From positions 372,301 through 436,300 of the forward strand of contig NZ_SJSK01000003.1 of NCBI RefSeq assembly GCF_004331645.1: a DNA stretch of 64,000 nt, in the 5' to 3' direction. This DNA comes from Pedobacter frigiditerrae. Its GTDB lineage: Bacteria; Bacteroidota; Bacteroidia; Sphingobacteriales; Sphingobacteriaceae. The first letter of the stretch is position 1. Each line of letters begins with the position of its first letter. The translations under genes were made by a program, and so were the position numbers. The notes under the pieces are model-generated. The model was not told where the DNA came from. It saw only the letters and a list, made by a program, of their open reading frames with translations, and did not search any database. Shown here in pieces: positions 17,049 through 26,101 of this stretch.

Positions 17049-18398
17049 ATGCAATCATTTGATTTAGATAAAACAGACGTTTCTAAACTGAAGCAGGCAA
17101 TAAGTGGTGACAATGAACTACTTAAAGCTACGCTTGCGGAATATCACGCGTCTGAAATTGCTATTTTATTTGAAAGCATCAATAGCGAAGACCAACAACG
17201 AATCATAAATTTATTGGATGTTGAGATTGCTTCTGAAGTGATTTCTGAGATGCATGAAGAAGCGCATCCAGAAGAATTGCTTTTGCAATTACACCCAGAC
17301 AAGCGTACCGAAATTGTTGAAGAGCTTGATTACGATGATGCAACGGATATTATTTCGCAATTAGAAGAGCACGAACAAAAGGAAATCCTTGAAGACCTGA
17401 GTGAGGACGACGCATCGAGCATCAGGAATTTGATGAGTTATGATGAGGAAACTGCCGGAGGTTTAATGAATACCGAGGTTATCCGAATTAACTTAAACCT
17501 CACTAAAAAAGATGCTATTGATGAAATCATACGTCAGAGTGAAGAGATTGAAGAATTCTATACCGTAAACGTTGTTGATGATAATAATATATTTAAAGGA
17601 ATTGTTTCTTTAAAAGATATCATTAAAGCTAAAGGCAACGCCAAAATAACCGATATGGTTAATGCTGATGTAGTTTACGTTAAGGCAGATACTGACCAAG
17701 AAGAAGTAGCAAAGCTTATATCACAGTATAATTTAACCAGTATTCCGGTTGTAGATGACGAAATGCATTTACTGGGACGCGTTACATTTGATGATGTGAT
17801 TGACGTTTTAGAAGATGAAAACACAGAAGATTTCCTGAAAATATCTGGGGTATCTGAAGACGAGGAGTTAAGTGGTAACTGGATTGAAGCGGTAAAATCT
17901 CGTCTACCTTGGTTAATTATTAATTTAGGTACAGCTTTTCTGGCATCGGCGGTTGTGCGTCATTACGAAAGTACATTAAGTCAGCTAGCGGTACTTTCTG
18001 CCTATATGGTAATTATTGCAGGAATGGGGGGAAACGCAGCAACACAAGCCTTAGCTGTAACAGTTAGACGTATTTCATTATATGATTTAACAGACAATCA
18101 GGCCTATAGAACAGTATTAAAAGAGTTTACAGTAGGTTTAATTAATGGTGCGGTAACAGGCTTAATCGTATTTATTTTTGCTTACTTTTTTGATGGAGAA
18201 CCAATGTTAGGCCTAGTTATTTTTATGGCTATGACTGGTAATTTGGTTATTGCAGGGATTACTGGTTCAAGTATTCCTTTGGTATTAAAAAGAGTTGGCA
18301 TTGACCCAGCTATTGCATCATCTATAATAATTACAACATTTACAGACGTTTTCGGATTTTTACTATTATTAGGATTAGCTAGCAAATTACTTTTATAA
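17049..18398 (+). CDS. mgtE: MgtE-type magnesium transporter
   Basis: 449 residues with the full MgtE layout: an N-terminal superhelical domain rich in acidic residues (about 20-125), two CBS domains (about 130-260) that sense Mg, a connecting helix, and a five-helix channel domain (about 285-449) with the conserved AGMGGNAATQALAVTVR block. It is an inner-membrane Mg2+ channel gated by cytosolic Mg. bioB follows 45 nt later on the same strand. Having both CorA and MgtE this close is unusual. Confidence 0.94.
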   Translation: MQSFDLDKTDVSKLKQAISGDNELLKATLAEYHASEIAILFESINSEDQQRIINLLDVEIASEVISEMHEEAHPEELLLQLHPDKRTEIVEELDYDDATDIISQLEEHEQKEILEDLSEDDASSIRNLMSYDEETAGGLMNTEVIRINLNLTKKDAIDEIIRQSEEIEEFYTVNVVDDNNIFKGIVSLKDIIKAKGNAKITDMVNADVVYVKADTDQEEVAKLISQYNLTSIPVVDDEMHLLGRVTFDDVIDVLEDENTEDFLKISGVSEDEELSGNWIEAVKSRLPWLIINLGTAFLASAVVRHYESTLSQLAVLSAYMVIIAGMGGNAATQALAVTVRRISLYDLTDNQAYRTVLKEFTVGLINGAVTGLIVFIFAYFFDGEPMLGLVIFMAMTGNLVIAGITGSSIPLVLKRVGIDPAIASSIIITTFTDVFGFLLLLGLASKLLL

Positions 18399-18443
18399 AA
18401 ACGAGATTAAATAGAACATATTAATAAAACGAATAAATAAAAT

Positions 18444-19445
18444 ATGCAAACATTAAGACACGATTGGACAAAGGAAGAAATTTCAGCGATTTATCACAAG
18501 CCGTTTTTGGATTTGGTTTATGAAGCTGCAAGTATTCATCGTGAGCAGAAAGATTATAATGAGGTTCAAATTAGCTCATTGATATCTATAAAAACAGGCG
18601 GTTGTGCAGAAGATTGTTCTTACTGTCCACAAGCTGCTCGTTACCACACTGACTTAGAAGTACAACCTTTAATGCAGATTGGTCAGGTTGTGAGTGCTGC
18701 CGTTAAAGCAAAAGAGGGTGGAGCATCTCGATTATGTATGGGGGCTGCTTGGCGTGAGGTTAGAGACAATCGAGATTTTGACCGAGTAATTGAAATGGTT
18801 AAAGCAGTTAACGATATGGATATGGAGGTATGTTGTACCTTGGGTATGTTAACAGAAAATCAGGCTCAACGTTTAGCTGATGCAGGTTTATATGCATATA
18901 ACCATAACATTGATACCTCTGAAGATGATTACAAAAGAATTATATCTACACGTACTTATGATGACCGTTTAAATACTATCAAAAACGTACGTAAAGCCAA
19001 ATTAACAGTTTGCAGTGGGGGTATAATTGGCTTAGGCGAAACGCCAGAGGATAGAATTTCGATGTTGCAAACTTTAGCTAATATGGAAAAACACCCCGAG
19101 TCAGTTCCTGTTAACGCACTTGTACCAGTAAAAGGCACACCACTAGAAGACCAACCACGTGTACCAATTTGGGATATGGTACGAATGATTGCAACGGCAA
19201 GAATTGTAATGCCAAACTCTGTTGTACGTTTAAGTGCCGGAAGAATGGAAATGAGCACTTTAGAACAGGCTTTCTGTTTCATGGCTGGTGCAAGCTCTAT
19301 TTTCGCCGGCGATAAATTATTAACCACACCAAATCCTTCTTTTGTGGATGACATGGCTATGTTTGAATTACTAGGTTTAAAAACTAGGGAAGCCTTTAAA
19401 AATGGCAGACCAGAGAATACAATTAAAGAAACGGTTGTTGCTTAG
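18444..19445 (+). CDS. bioB: Biotin synthase
   Basis: Radical SAM enzyme that inserts sulfur into dethiobiotin. The 4Fe-4S site is CAEDCSYC (Cys54, Cys58, Cys61), followed by the SAM-binding [13 protein letters not shown] region. Cys residues for the 2Fe-2S cluster are in EVCCTLG and near LTVCSGG, and the Arg ligand is in [11 protein letters not shown]. The length of 333 is normal. bioA lies 21 kb away, so biotin genes are not clustered here. A hairpin terminator follows at 19477. Confidence 0.96.
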   Translation: MQTLRHDWTKEEISAIYHKPFLDLVYEAASIHREQKDYNEVQISSLISIKTGGCAEDCSYCPQAARYHTDLEVQPLMQIGQVVSAAVKAKEGGASRLCMGAAWREVRDNRDFDRVIEMVKAVNDMDMEVCCTLGMLTENQAQRLADAGLYAYNHNIDTSEDDYKRIISTRTYDDRLNTIKNVRKAKLTVCSGGIIGLGETPEDRISMLQTLANMEKHPESVPVNALVPVKGTPLEDQPRVPIWDMVRMIATARIVMPNSVVRLSAGRMEMSTLEQAFCFMAGASSIFAGDKLLTTPNPSFVDDMAMFELLGLKTREAFKNGRPENTIKETVVA

Positions 19446-19476
19446 TTGATTAATAAGATGTAGCGTTAATTAAATA

Positions 19477-19509
19477 AAAAACCTTAACAATATTGTGAAG
19501 GTTTTTTTT
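19477..19509 (+). terminator. Rho-independent terminator after bioB
   Basis: The stem ACCTTAACAA/TTGTGAAGGT has one mismatch and is followed by eight T. It ends the bioB transcript and may serve the opposite strand too, since A residues precede the stem. Confidence 0.8.
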
Positions 19510-19592
19510 GTTATGTATCGTCAGACTGAATTCATTTCAGGGTCTTTCTTGCAAACCAGATGATGAAATAAATCCAACAAGACGGATTTATT

Positions 19593-20003
19593 CTAGACTG
19601 CAGTAACTCTAACCTCAATATTACCTCTAGTTGCTTTAGAATATGGACAAACCTTATGTGCCATATCTGCTAACCTTTGAGTTTCATCATGAGAAACATT
19701 TGGTATATGAACGTCTAAATCTGCAGAAAGAGCAAACTCTTTACCATCTTTATTAAACGATACTTGAACATTAACCGTAGCTTCACTTGTATCAACTCCC
19801 TCAGGTTCGGCCACACTACCTAACGCCCCTAAATAACAACCACCCCATGCTGCTGCAAATAATTGTTCAGGATTTGTAGCACCACCTTGTCCGCCTAGTT
19901 CTTTTGGTTTTTTTAGTTCAAAATCAATTATTCCGTCAGTTGATTTAACGTGTCCATCTCTTCCACCCTTTGCTTCAACAGCACCTGTATATAACTTGTT
20001 CAT
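19593..20003 (-). CDS. Ohr/OsmC family organic hydroperoxide reductase
   Basis: 136 residues. Thiol peroxidase of the Ohr branch that reduces organic and fatty-acid hydroperoxides with lipoyl or dithiol donors. The two redox cysteines are present in family context: Cys56 in FAAAWGGCYLGAL and Cys119 in AHKVCPYSKATRGN. The N-terminal motif LYTGAVEAKGGRDGHVKSTD also fits Ohr rather than OsmC. It is transcribed alone. No OhrR-type regulator is adjacent. Confidence 0.92.
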   Translation of the reverse strand: MNKLYTGAVEAKGGRDGHVKSTDGIIDFELKKPKELGGQGGATNPEQLFAAAWGGCYLGALGSVAEPEGVDTSEATVNVQVSFNKDGKEFALSADLDVHIPNVSHDETQRLADMAHKVCPYSKATRGNIEVRVTAV

Positions 20004-20112
20004 ATTTTTATTTTTTATGATTAAATAACAAGCGGATAGCTAATAGGTTTTCTTTTGTTGTTAGAAATAAGAAATAGCTAAAAAAAATGTTAGTTTGAAA
20101 GTAGTAAAAGCT

Positions 20113-22269
20113 TTAAATTTTTAGCTTTTCTGCTAACTTAAAGATGTCATAAGCCACTTTCTGAATTGAATCAAACTGTTCTGAGATAATCATATTTTCA
20201 TCATCTAAATTTAGCTCTACCACATTTTTTCTACGGATTAATGGCACATTGCTAATATTTTCGTTGTGGATCAATAAATTTTCTGAAGATAAATTCAATA
20301 AATAAATAGTGTTTTCTGAAACTGGTTTTAACTCCTCAAAATTGCTATGCACAAATTGGTGTTCTTTTTTATATAAGGATAAAGTGGCTATATAAGATGA
20401 CAGCAAATGATTTAATACCGTAAATTGATGCAATTCTTTAATGTGTAACTGCTTGCTTTTAGGCTCAGAAAACATCCGTTGAAACAAAGAAGCCAAGTTT
20501 GATGTACTTACATAAACAGCTTTTCTGGCTAGTTTATAATTTGTTAAATTGTGGTTCTGTTCAAAATATAACAAGGTTACTTCTTTATAGTAATTTGAAT
20601 TGGCTTTAATGATATCAACCATTGCTTGTTTTAATTTCTCATGCTCCCAATTAGGAAAAAGCGAATAACTTGCCAATAACGCAATGCCAGAACCTATTAA
20701 AGTATCATAAATCCTTTCTCTAGCTACGGATATACTTCCCATACCTAAAAAATCAAAGAGCACTAAAATGTATGGTGTCATAAACAATACACTTACCACA
20801 TAATTTTTACGCTGAAAACTATAACTGCCAATCATACAAATCAGCAAAATTACAAATAAGGTATTTTTATCGTGTATGTACATTAAAATACCCATACCAA
20901 TAAAAGCACCAACTATTGTTCCCACCAAACGCTGTATGTTTCTTTCTTTTGTTAAACTAAATCCAGGTTTAGAAATAACCAAAATAGTTAAGAGTATCCA
21001 GTAGCTATGTGCAAAACCTAAGCTTTTAGCAACTATAAACCCTATAAGCATTACAATAGCAACCCTAACAGAGTGTCTAAATGTAGAAGAACTAAATGTT
21101 AGATTGTCTAATAACAACTTAACATCAGTACTTTGTCTGGTAATAAATTTATCTACATCAATATCTCTACTCTTTAAATTTTTCTTCTCATTTTTATTGA
21201 AATAGCTATTAATCGTTTTAACTCTCGAAACAATATTTTCAATATTTACTTCAATGTTTTTTAAAGCTATTAAACCTAAAGTTGTGTATTTTTCATCTCT
21301 ATTAACCTCAAGTTTAGTAATTTGGTCCTTTAGCTTTGCTACATCTTCTACTAATCCATAAGCTAAGCCTGGCGTTCCTCCACTCTTCAGTGCAAAAGAA
21401 ATTTCATCTAGCGAAGCTGCAATTTTATTAATTACATCTTCATACTGGGGCAAAATGCCGATAGAATCAAACTGCTCGTGTAACTGTTTATAATTATAGT
21501 AGGTAGACATTACTTGCTCAAATAAATCAACCATGTCTACAAAAACTAATAACAAAAATCTTCCCTCTGGCGTAGATTCTCTTACGATTTCCCTAGTTCT
21601 AAATAGTACTTCTCTAACTTCATTCTGCTTTTCATGAACATGTACTTGCAATTGTAATAATTCAGCATAATTCTTTTCGTAATCTGCATTTTCGTGATAA
21701 AACTTAGCTTTCGCTCTTAAAAAATCACTTACTTGTAAAATGGAATCACTTAATATTTGTTGTACTAATCGGTAAGGGCGAAGTCTGTAAACAAAATAAC
21801 TTAGCAGTGTATACCAAATACTACCCGCAAAAATGAGTAAAGCATAAAGCATAACTTCTTTCCATGGCCTAATATCATCTATACTTAAAACCATGATTAG
21901 CAATACAGAAACGCCTATTGAAGCCGCTCTATCTCCATAAACAAAAAGCATAGAGAAAATAAAACTGCAAATAACTAACAATGTTCCAGTAACAATAATG
22001 CTTTTGTTCGTTAAGCCAACTATAATAGAAATAATTGTGATTAAGGCTGTTGTAATTAACATTGCATTTCTACGATGCACAATTGGACCAGGTGAATCTA
22101 CCACGCTAATACACAATGCACCTAATGAGAGGGTCATCCCATACTGCAACATTCCAAATTGTGCTAAAAGCAAAGAGGGGCAAAGCACACCAATTGTAAT
22201 ACGCAAACCATCTGCAAAATAAGTACTCAGCAAAAAGTCTTGTATATTTCTAATTGGTTGATTAAACAT
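20113..22269 (-). CDS. FUSC family inner-membrane protein (YccS/YhfK-like)
   Basis: 718 residues with a duplicated plan: a membrane bundle near 20-170, a cytoplasmic helical segment of about 220 residues, a second membrane bundle (about 395-540) containing AHSYWILLTILVISKPGFSL and the RLVGTIVGAFIGMGIL glycine pattern, and a final cytoplasmic part. This matches the fusaric-acid-resistance-like/AaeB-YccS superfamily, thought to export aromatic acids or similar compounds. The substrate is unknown. No membrane-fusion partner lies next to it, which argues against a classical AaeAB pump. Confidence 0.85.
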   Translation of the reverse strand: MFNQPIRNIQDFLLSTYFADGLRITIGVLCPSLLLAQFGMLQYGMTLSLGALCISVVDSPGPIVHRRNAMLITTALITIISIIVGLTNKSIIVTGTLLVICSFIFSMLFVYGDRAASIGVSVLLIMVLSIDDIRPWKEVMLYALLIFAGSIWYTLLSYFVYRLRPYRLVQQILSDSILQVSDFLRAKAKFYHENADYEKNYAELLQLQVHVHEKQNEVREVLFRTREIVRESTPEGRFLLLVFVDMVDLFEQVMSTYYNYKQLHEQFDSIGILPQYEDVINKIAASLDEISFALKSGGTPGLAYGLVEDVAKLKDQITKLEVNRDEKYTTLGLIALKNIEVNIENIVSRVKTINSYFNKNEKKNLKSRDIDVDKFITRQSTDVKLLLDNLTFSSSTFRHSVRVAIVMLIGFIVAKSLGFAHSYWILLTILVISKPGFSLTKERNIQRLVGTIVGAFIGMGILMYIHDKNTLFVILLICMIGSYSFQRKNYVVSVLFMTPYILVLFDFLGMGSISVARERIYDTLIGSGIALLASYSLFPNWEHEKLKQAMVDIIKANSNYYKEVTLLYFEQNHNLTNYKLARKAVYVSTSNLASLFQRMFSEPKSKQLHIKELHQFTVLNHLLSSYIATLSLYKKEHQFVHSNFEELKPVSENTIYLLNLSSENLLIHNENISNVPLIRRKNVVELNLDDENMIISEQFDSIQKVAYDIFKLAEKLKI

Positions 22270-22554
22270 GGTACAAATTTACATTATTTAGGTTTTAAAA
22301 AGCTTTGAAAATCATACTTTAAAAACAAAGATTTTTAGTAGAACTAAAAAAATATGCAGAATTTCATTTTCCAATTCTATGTTTTTTTGAGTAAAATGTG
22401 AACAAGGCAGTTAATAACAATTGTTAATAACCTGATAGCTTTTAAAAGAAAAACCATTCATTTCATTAACCATTCAATAATAAGTTGAATTGTAGCTTGT
22501 TGATAACTAACTATTAAAAGTTCATAACTTGTTAGAAAGAAAAATCGATTTTAC

Positions 22555-22585
22555 TTGACACATATTGCTTTAGAGGCTACTTTAG
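22555..22585 (+). promoter_or_regulatory. Putative Bacteroidota promoter of the structured RNA
   Basis: TTGACA at 22555 and TACTTTAG at 22578-22585 are separated so that 20 bases lie between TTG and TA. This fits the TTG-N19-TAnnTTTG consensus with one mismatch. Transcription would begin near 22590, just before the first hairpins. Confidence 0.6.
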
Positions 22586-22690
22586 ATGATATCAATAACG
22601 AAGTACTTTGACAGTCTGATAGAATAATCCAAAACAAAAACTAAGTCGCAAGGCTAAAATTTTTGGGAGTATTCAAAGCTTAAACATCAA

Positions 22691-22999
22691 ATTCGAGAAG
22701 CATTGCAAAATGCCAACGGTTTACATTAAGAAGTCGCAAGACGGTTAGCATGTAAAAGATTAAGTAATTAAAAACTCAATCACTCGCAAGAGCAGCTAAG
22801 TTTACAATAACAGAGGTTGTAAGGCCTATAATTAATTTGATACAAATTCGACGAGCGTTGCAAAATGCAAAATCGTTTTACATTAAGAAGTCGCAAGACG
22901 GTTAGCATGTAAAAAATTAAGTTATTAAACAATCACTCGCAAGAGAAAGATATTTGAAAGACTTAGCGGTTGTAAAACCAATAATTAGTTTGAAAAGCA
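22691..22999 (+). repeat. Two tandem units of about 155 nt within the structured RNA
   Basis: Unit 1 (about 22691-22845) and unit 2 (about 22846-22999) each hold four hairpins in the same order, offset by 153-157 nt. Thirty-four bases around CATTAAGAAGTCGCAAGAC are identical. Between hairpins the sequence drifts, while stems change in ways that keep pairing. Confidence 0.85.
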
Positions 23000-23156
23000 A
23001 TATCGGGCACTATTATCAATTGCCGCATTTTACGGAGTAAAGCAATATAAATAATAGGTTATAAATGAGTTCAGGAATTCGCAAGATGAACAGAGCCACG
23101 AATTAGGTTAAGTACATTCAATTGATGCCATATTTTTAACTACGGTTAAAGATAAG

Positions 23157-23204
23157 GTTAAAACGGAGAACCAAATCGAAAGAAGATGGTCTCCGTTTTT
23201 CGTT
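23157..23204 (+). terminator. Strong terminator of the structured RNA
   Basis: AAAACGGAG plus ACC (one bulged A) pairs with GGT plus CTCCGTTTT around a 15-nt loop, followed by TTTTTCGTTTT. It ends 63 nt before the phoH start, so it may also act as an attenuator of phoH. Confidence 0.85.
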
Positions 23205-23267
23205 TTGCAGCTTTTTTATTTCGAATAACTATAATCTTTAAATGGTAAATACTAAATTTAAGGTATT

Positions 23268-24620
23268 ATGTCAAAGGCTGCACTTCAAGATAAAAATTCC
23301 TCAAAAAAGATATTTGTTTTAGATACTTCGGTTATTCTTTATGACCATGATGCTGTAAATAATTTTCAAGAACATGATGTTGCTGTTCCAATTCTCGTAT
23401 TGGAAGAACTTGATAATTTTAAAAGTGGAAATGATACACGTAATTTCGAAGCGAGAAATTTTATCAGATTGATAGATAAGGCATCTAAAAACCATTTGAT
23501 TAATAAGTGGTTTAACCTAAAAAAGAATGGCCTTGGGAAGTTTAAGGTTGTTTTAGATGAACACCCAAAAAAAAATAATGCTGAAAAACTTTTTGGTGAC
23601 GGGAAATTTGACAATCGCATTTTAAATGCTGCACTTGCTTTAAAGGAAGAAAACCCAAAACGTAAGGTTATATTAGTTTCAAAAGATATTTGTTTACGCT
23701 TAAAGGCTAAAGCCTTAGACTTATATGCTGAGGATTATGAAACAGGTAAAATTAAAAATGCAGATGAACTTTATACAGGTAAGACAGAAATCTTAGATTT
23801 TTCTATAGAAGTTATTGATGCACTTAAAAATAACGGAACTATTGATGCCTCATCATTAACATTACCTTACACTGATTCTAATCATTTCTATATATTAAGG
23901 AACAAGAAAAAAAGTGCTATTGCTTTCTATGATAAAGTTGCTAAAAATCTAAGGTACATTTTTCAAGAATCAGCTTTTAACATCTATCCCCGCAATGCCG
24001 AACAGTCATTTGCCATTGATGCTTTATTAAACCCTGATATAAAACTAGTTAGCATCCAAGGAAATGCTGGTACTGGTAAAACTTTATTGGCGTTAGCTAC
24101 GGCTTTAGAGCAAAGAAAAGATTTTAGACAAATCTACATTACAAGACCAATTGTTCCTCTAAGCAATAAAGATATTGGTTTTTTACCAGGTGATGTTAAG
24201 GCTAAGATAGACCCATACATGGCGCCAATATGGGATAATTTAAAGTTTATAAGAGAACAATTTGCTGGCGATGAAAAAATGCTTTTCAAGATTGATGAGT
24301 TAATTCGTACAGAGAAAATTCAAATCGCACCACTTGCATTCATACGTGGAAGAACAATTACTAAAATCTTCTTTATAGTTGATGAGGCACAGAATCTTAC
24401 ACCACATGAAGTTAAAACCATCATCTCAAGAGCTGGCGAGCATACGAAAATCGTATTTACTGGAGATATCTATCAAATTGATACACCATATTTAGATTCC
24501 GAAAGTAATGGATTATCTTATTTGATAGAAAATGCCAAAAAACATCCATTATATGCACATATTACCCTGCAAAAAGGGGAGAGGAGTGAGTTAGCAAATT
24601 TGGCGATAGAACTACTTTAG
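23268..24620 (+). CDS. PIN domain-PhoH family ATPase
   Basis: 450 residues. The N-terminal PIN-like nuclease domain begins KKIFVLDTSVILYDHDA (Asp19 and Asp27 as likely metal ligands) and runs to about 150, ending in VILVSKDICLRLKAKALDL. The C-terminal PhoH ATPase has Walker A GNAGTGKT (265-272), then YITRPIVPL, and Walker B IFFIVDEAQN with VFTGD. Characterised fusions of this kind (mycobacterial PhoH2, B. subtilis YlaK type) act as RNA helicases and ribonucleases. A candidate structured RNA ends 63 nt upstream on the same strand. The stop overlaps the MFS stop by four bases. Confidence 0.92.
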   Translation: MSKAALQDKNSSKKIFVLDTSVILYDHDAVNNFQEHDVAVPILVLEELDNFKSGNDTRNFEARNFIRLIDKASKNHLINKWFNLKKNGLGKFKVVLDEHPKKNNAEKLFGDGKFDNRILNAALALKEENPKRKVILVSKDICLRLKAKALDLYAEDYETGKIKNADELYTGKTEILDFSIEVIDALKNNGTIDASSLTLPYTDSNHFYILRNKKKSAIAFYDKVAKNLRYIFQESAFNIYPRNAEQSFAIDALLNPDIKLVSIQGNAGTGKTLLALATALEQRKDFRQIYITRPIVPLSNKDIGFLPGDVKAKIDPYMAPIWDNLKFIREQFAGDEKMLFKIDELIRTEKIQIAPLAFIRGRTITKIFFIVDEAQNLTPHEVKTIISRAGEHTKIVFTGDIYQIDTPYLDSESNGLSYLIENAKKHPLYAHITLQKGERSELANLAIELL

Positions 24621-25825
24621 TGATGTTTTCTTAATGCTGATATTGTAATGAATAATGAAATTAATGCTAAAATTGCACTGAGGATAAATGGTGCACCTGG
24701 AAAATAAATACTGTTATTTTTATCAATAAAATGGGCAAAAATAAACGCCATTAAAAATGGCCCAATAATAGCTCCTAAACTTTGCATACCCGTAACAATT
24801 CCTTGAATTTCTCCTTGAGCATTATCTGGAACTTGATTTGAAATAATGGTCTGCATTGCAGGGTTTCCAATTCCTGCTAAACAGTAAGGAAGAATAAAAA
24901 TCATCATCATTAAACCATTTGTTGCGAAAGCAAATAAAGTAAATCCAATTGCATACAAAGATAATCCCAACATAATTGCTTTTTTACTGCCAATTTTAGG
25001 AATTACTATACGAATTAGCCCGCCTTGGACTATAGCTACAGCAATACCTACAACGGTTAATGAATAACCAATCATTTTTGGATCCCAATTGAATTTTTCT
25101 TTTACATAATATCCCCAGTTGGATTGTACCGAATGACTAGCAATGTAAAGCAATAGCAAAGCAATAACTAATCCTATAATAGCAGGGTATTTTGAAACAC
25201 TTTTTAATGAACCAATTGGGTTTGCTCTTTTCCAGGAAAATTCCCTGCGGTTTTCTTTAGCTAAAGATTCTGGTAATATGAAATAACCATAAAACCAGTT
25301 TAAAAGTGTTAAACCTGCGGATATCATAAACGGAACCCTAAGTCCCATTTCGCTAAATAAACCACCTATAAGTGGCCCTATAGTAAAACCCAACCCAAAA
25401 GCAACACCAACCATTCCGAAATTTTGGGCTTTCTTTTCTGGGGTACTTATATCAGCAATGTAGGCCATCGCTGTTGTAAAGCTTGCACCTGTAATTCCAG
25501 CAATAATTCGCCCTAAAAACAGCCAAGCTAATGTTGGTGCAAATGACAAGAAAATATAATCTATACCTAAACCTAAAAGGGATATCAACAAAATTGGTCG
25601 GCGACCATATTTATCACTTAAGCCACCAACAATTGGAGCAAAAATAAACTGGGCAATTGAATAAGCAACTAATAACAATCCACCATATTCTGAAGCGTTT
25701 GCTAAAGATTTTCCTGAAATCTCTTTTATCAAATCTGGTAAAACAGGTATTATTATTCCAAAACCAATACAATCAATTAAAATGGTAATAAATATGAAGC
25801 CTAGTGTTGATTTTTTCGTAGTCAT
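24617..25825 (-). CDS. MFS transporter, TetA-like drug exporter
   Basis: 402 residues with 12 membrane segments. Motif A is GGLSDKYGRRPILL (about 62-75) and motif C-like GFTIGPLIGGL is near 150. The start LGFIFITILIDCIGFGIIIP is typical for the DHA1/TetA group. It probably exports a drug or metabolite by proton exchange across the inner membrane. The substrate cannot be told. There is no TetR-type regulator alongside, so it need not be a resistance gene. Confidence 0.85.
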   Translation of the reverse strand: MTTKKSTLGFIFITILIDCIGFGIIIPVLPDLIKEISGKSLANASEYGGLLLVAYSIAQFIFAPIVGGLSDKYGRRPILLISLLGLGIDYIFLSFAPTLAWLFLGRIIAGITGASFTTAMAYIADISTPEKKAQNFGMVGVAFGLGFTIGPLIGGLFSEMGLRVPFMISAGLTLLNWFYGYFILPESLAKENRREFSWKRANPIGSLKSVSKYPAIIGLVIALLLLYIASHSVQSNWGYYVKEKFNWDPKMIGYSLTVVGIAVAIVQGGLIRIVIPKIGSKKAIMLGLSLYAIGFTLFAFATNGLMMMIFILPYCLAGIGNPAMQTIISNQVPDNAQGEIQGIVTGMQSLGAIIGPFLMAFIFAHFIDKNNSIYFPGAPFILSAILALISLFITISALRKHH

Positions 25826-26101
25826 TTTAAAGGTTTGTTGTAAAAATATAATTTTAAACTAGAATAATTCTAATGGAATCTCAACTTCATGATACCCGGC
25901 TCGTAATTTACCAATTCTAAATTCATTTTTCAGCTTCTGCAAATGTCAGGTTATCATAATTTAACATTAGAATAAACATTACAAAAACTTAATAAAAAAA
26001 TTAATAAGGTTAGATAAAATAATTTTATTTTACAACAATGTCTTATAATTAACATTATGTTAAGTAATAAATTACTATACCCTCCTTTGGGCATATAGTT
26101 T

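Larger units (their letters stand above)
22590..23204 (+). ncRNA. Candidate large structured RNA with GNRA-capped hairpins, unassigned family
   Basis: Between divergent FUSC and phoH there is about 1 kb with no protein gene. From about 22590 to a terminator at 23157-23204 I see a chain of short hairpins with GNRA loops. They are AGTC-GCAA-GGCT (22644), GCATT-GCAA-AATGC (22700), GTC-GCAA-GAC (22733) inside a TTTACAT/ATGTAAA stem, CTC-GCAA-GAG (22783), and AGGTT-GTAA-GGCCT (22814). The last four recur as GCGTT-GCAA-AATGC (22855), GTC-GCAA-GAC (22890) in the same outer stem, CTC-GCAA-GAG (22936), and GGTT-GTAA-AACC (22968). A GGCA/TGCC stem (23006), TTTAC-GGA-GTAAA (23029) and a weaker TTC-GCAA-GA in a GTTC/GAAC stem (23069) follow. 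The strand is fixed by the loops (GNRA only on +) and by G-U pairs that would be A-C on the other strand. Short frames inside it are not conserved between the two units. It lacks the signatures I would look for in tmRNA, RNase P RNA or SRP RNA. Function unknown. Confidence 0.75.

Noticed and set aside
22711..22749. Short frame reading MPTVYIKKSQDG inside the structured RNA, faintly like a GIY-YIG start
   Set aside because: It stops after 12 codons, and the matching region of the second unit is in a different frame, so coding is not conserved while hairpins are.
22691..22999. Possible CRISPR-like direct repeats
   Set aside because: Two long similar units, not short identical repeats with unique spacers. 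The conserved parts are paired stems. No cas genes are present.
25859..25939. Minus-strand 26-codon end piece (HLQKLKNEFRIGKLRAGYHE, then VEIPLELF) before the MFS gene
   Set aside because: It could be the 3' relic of a lost gene, but it is too short to assign and has an in-frame stop just upstream.
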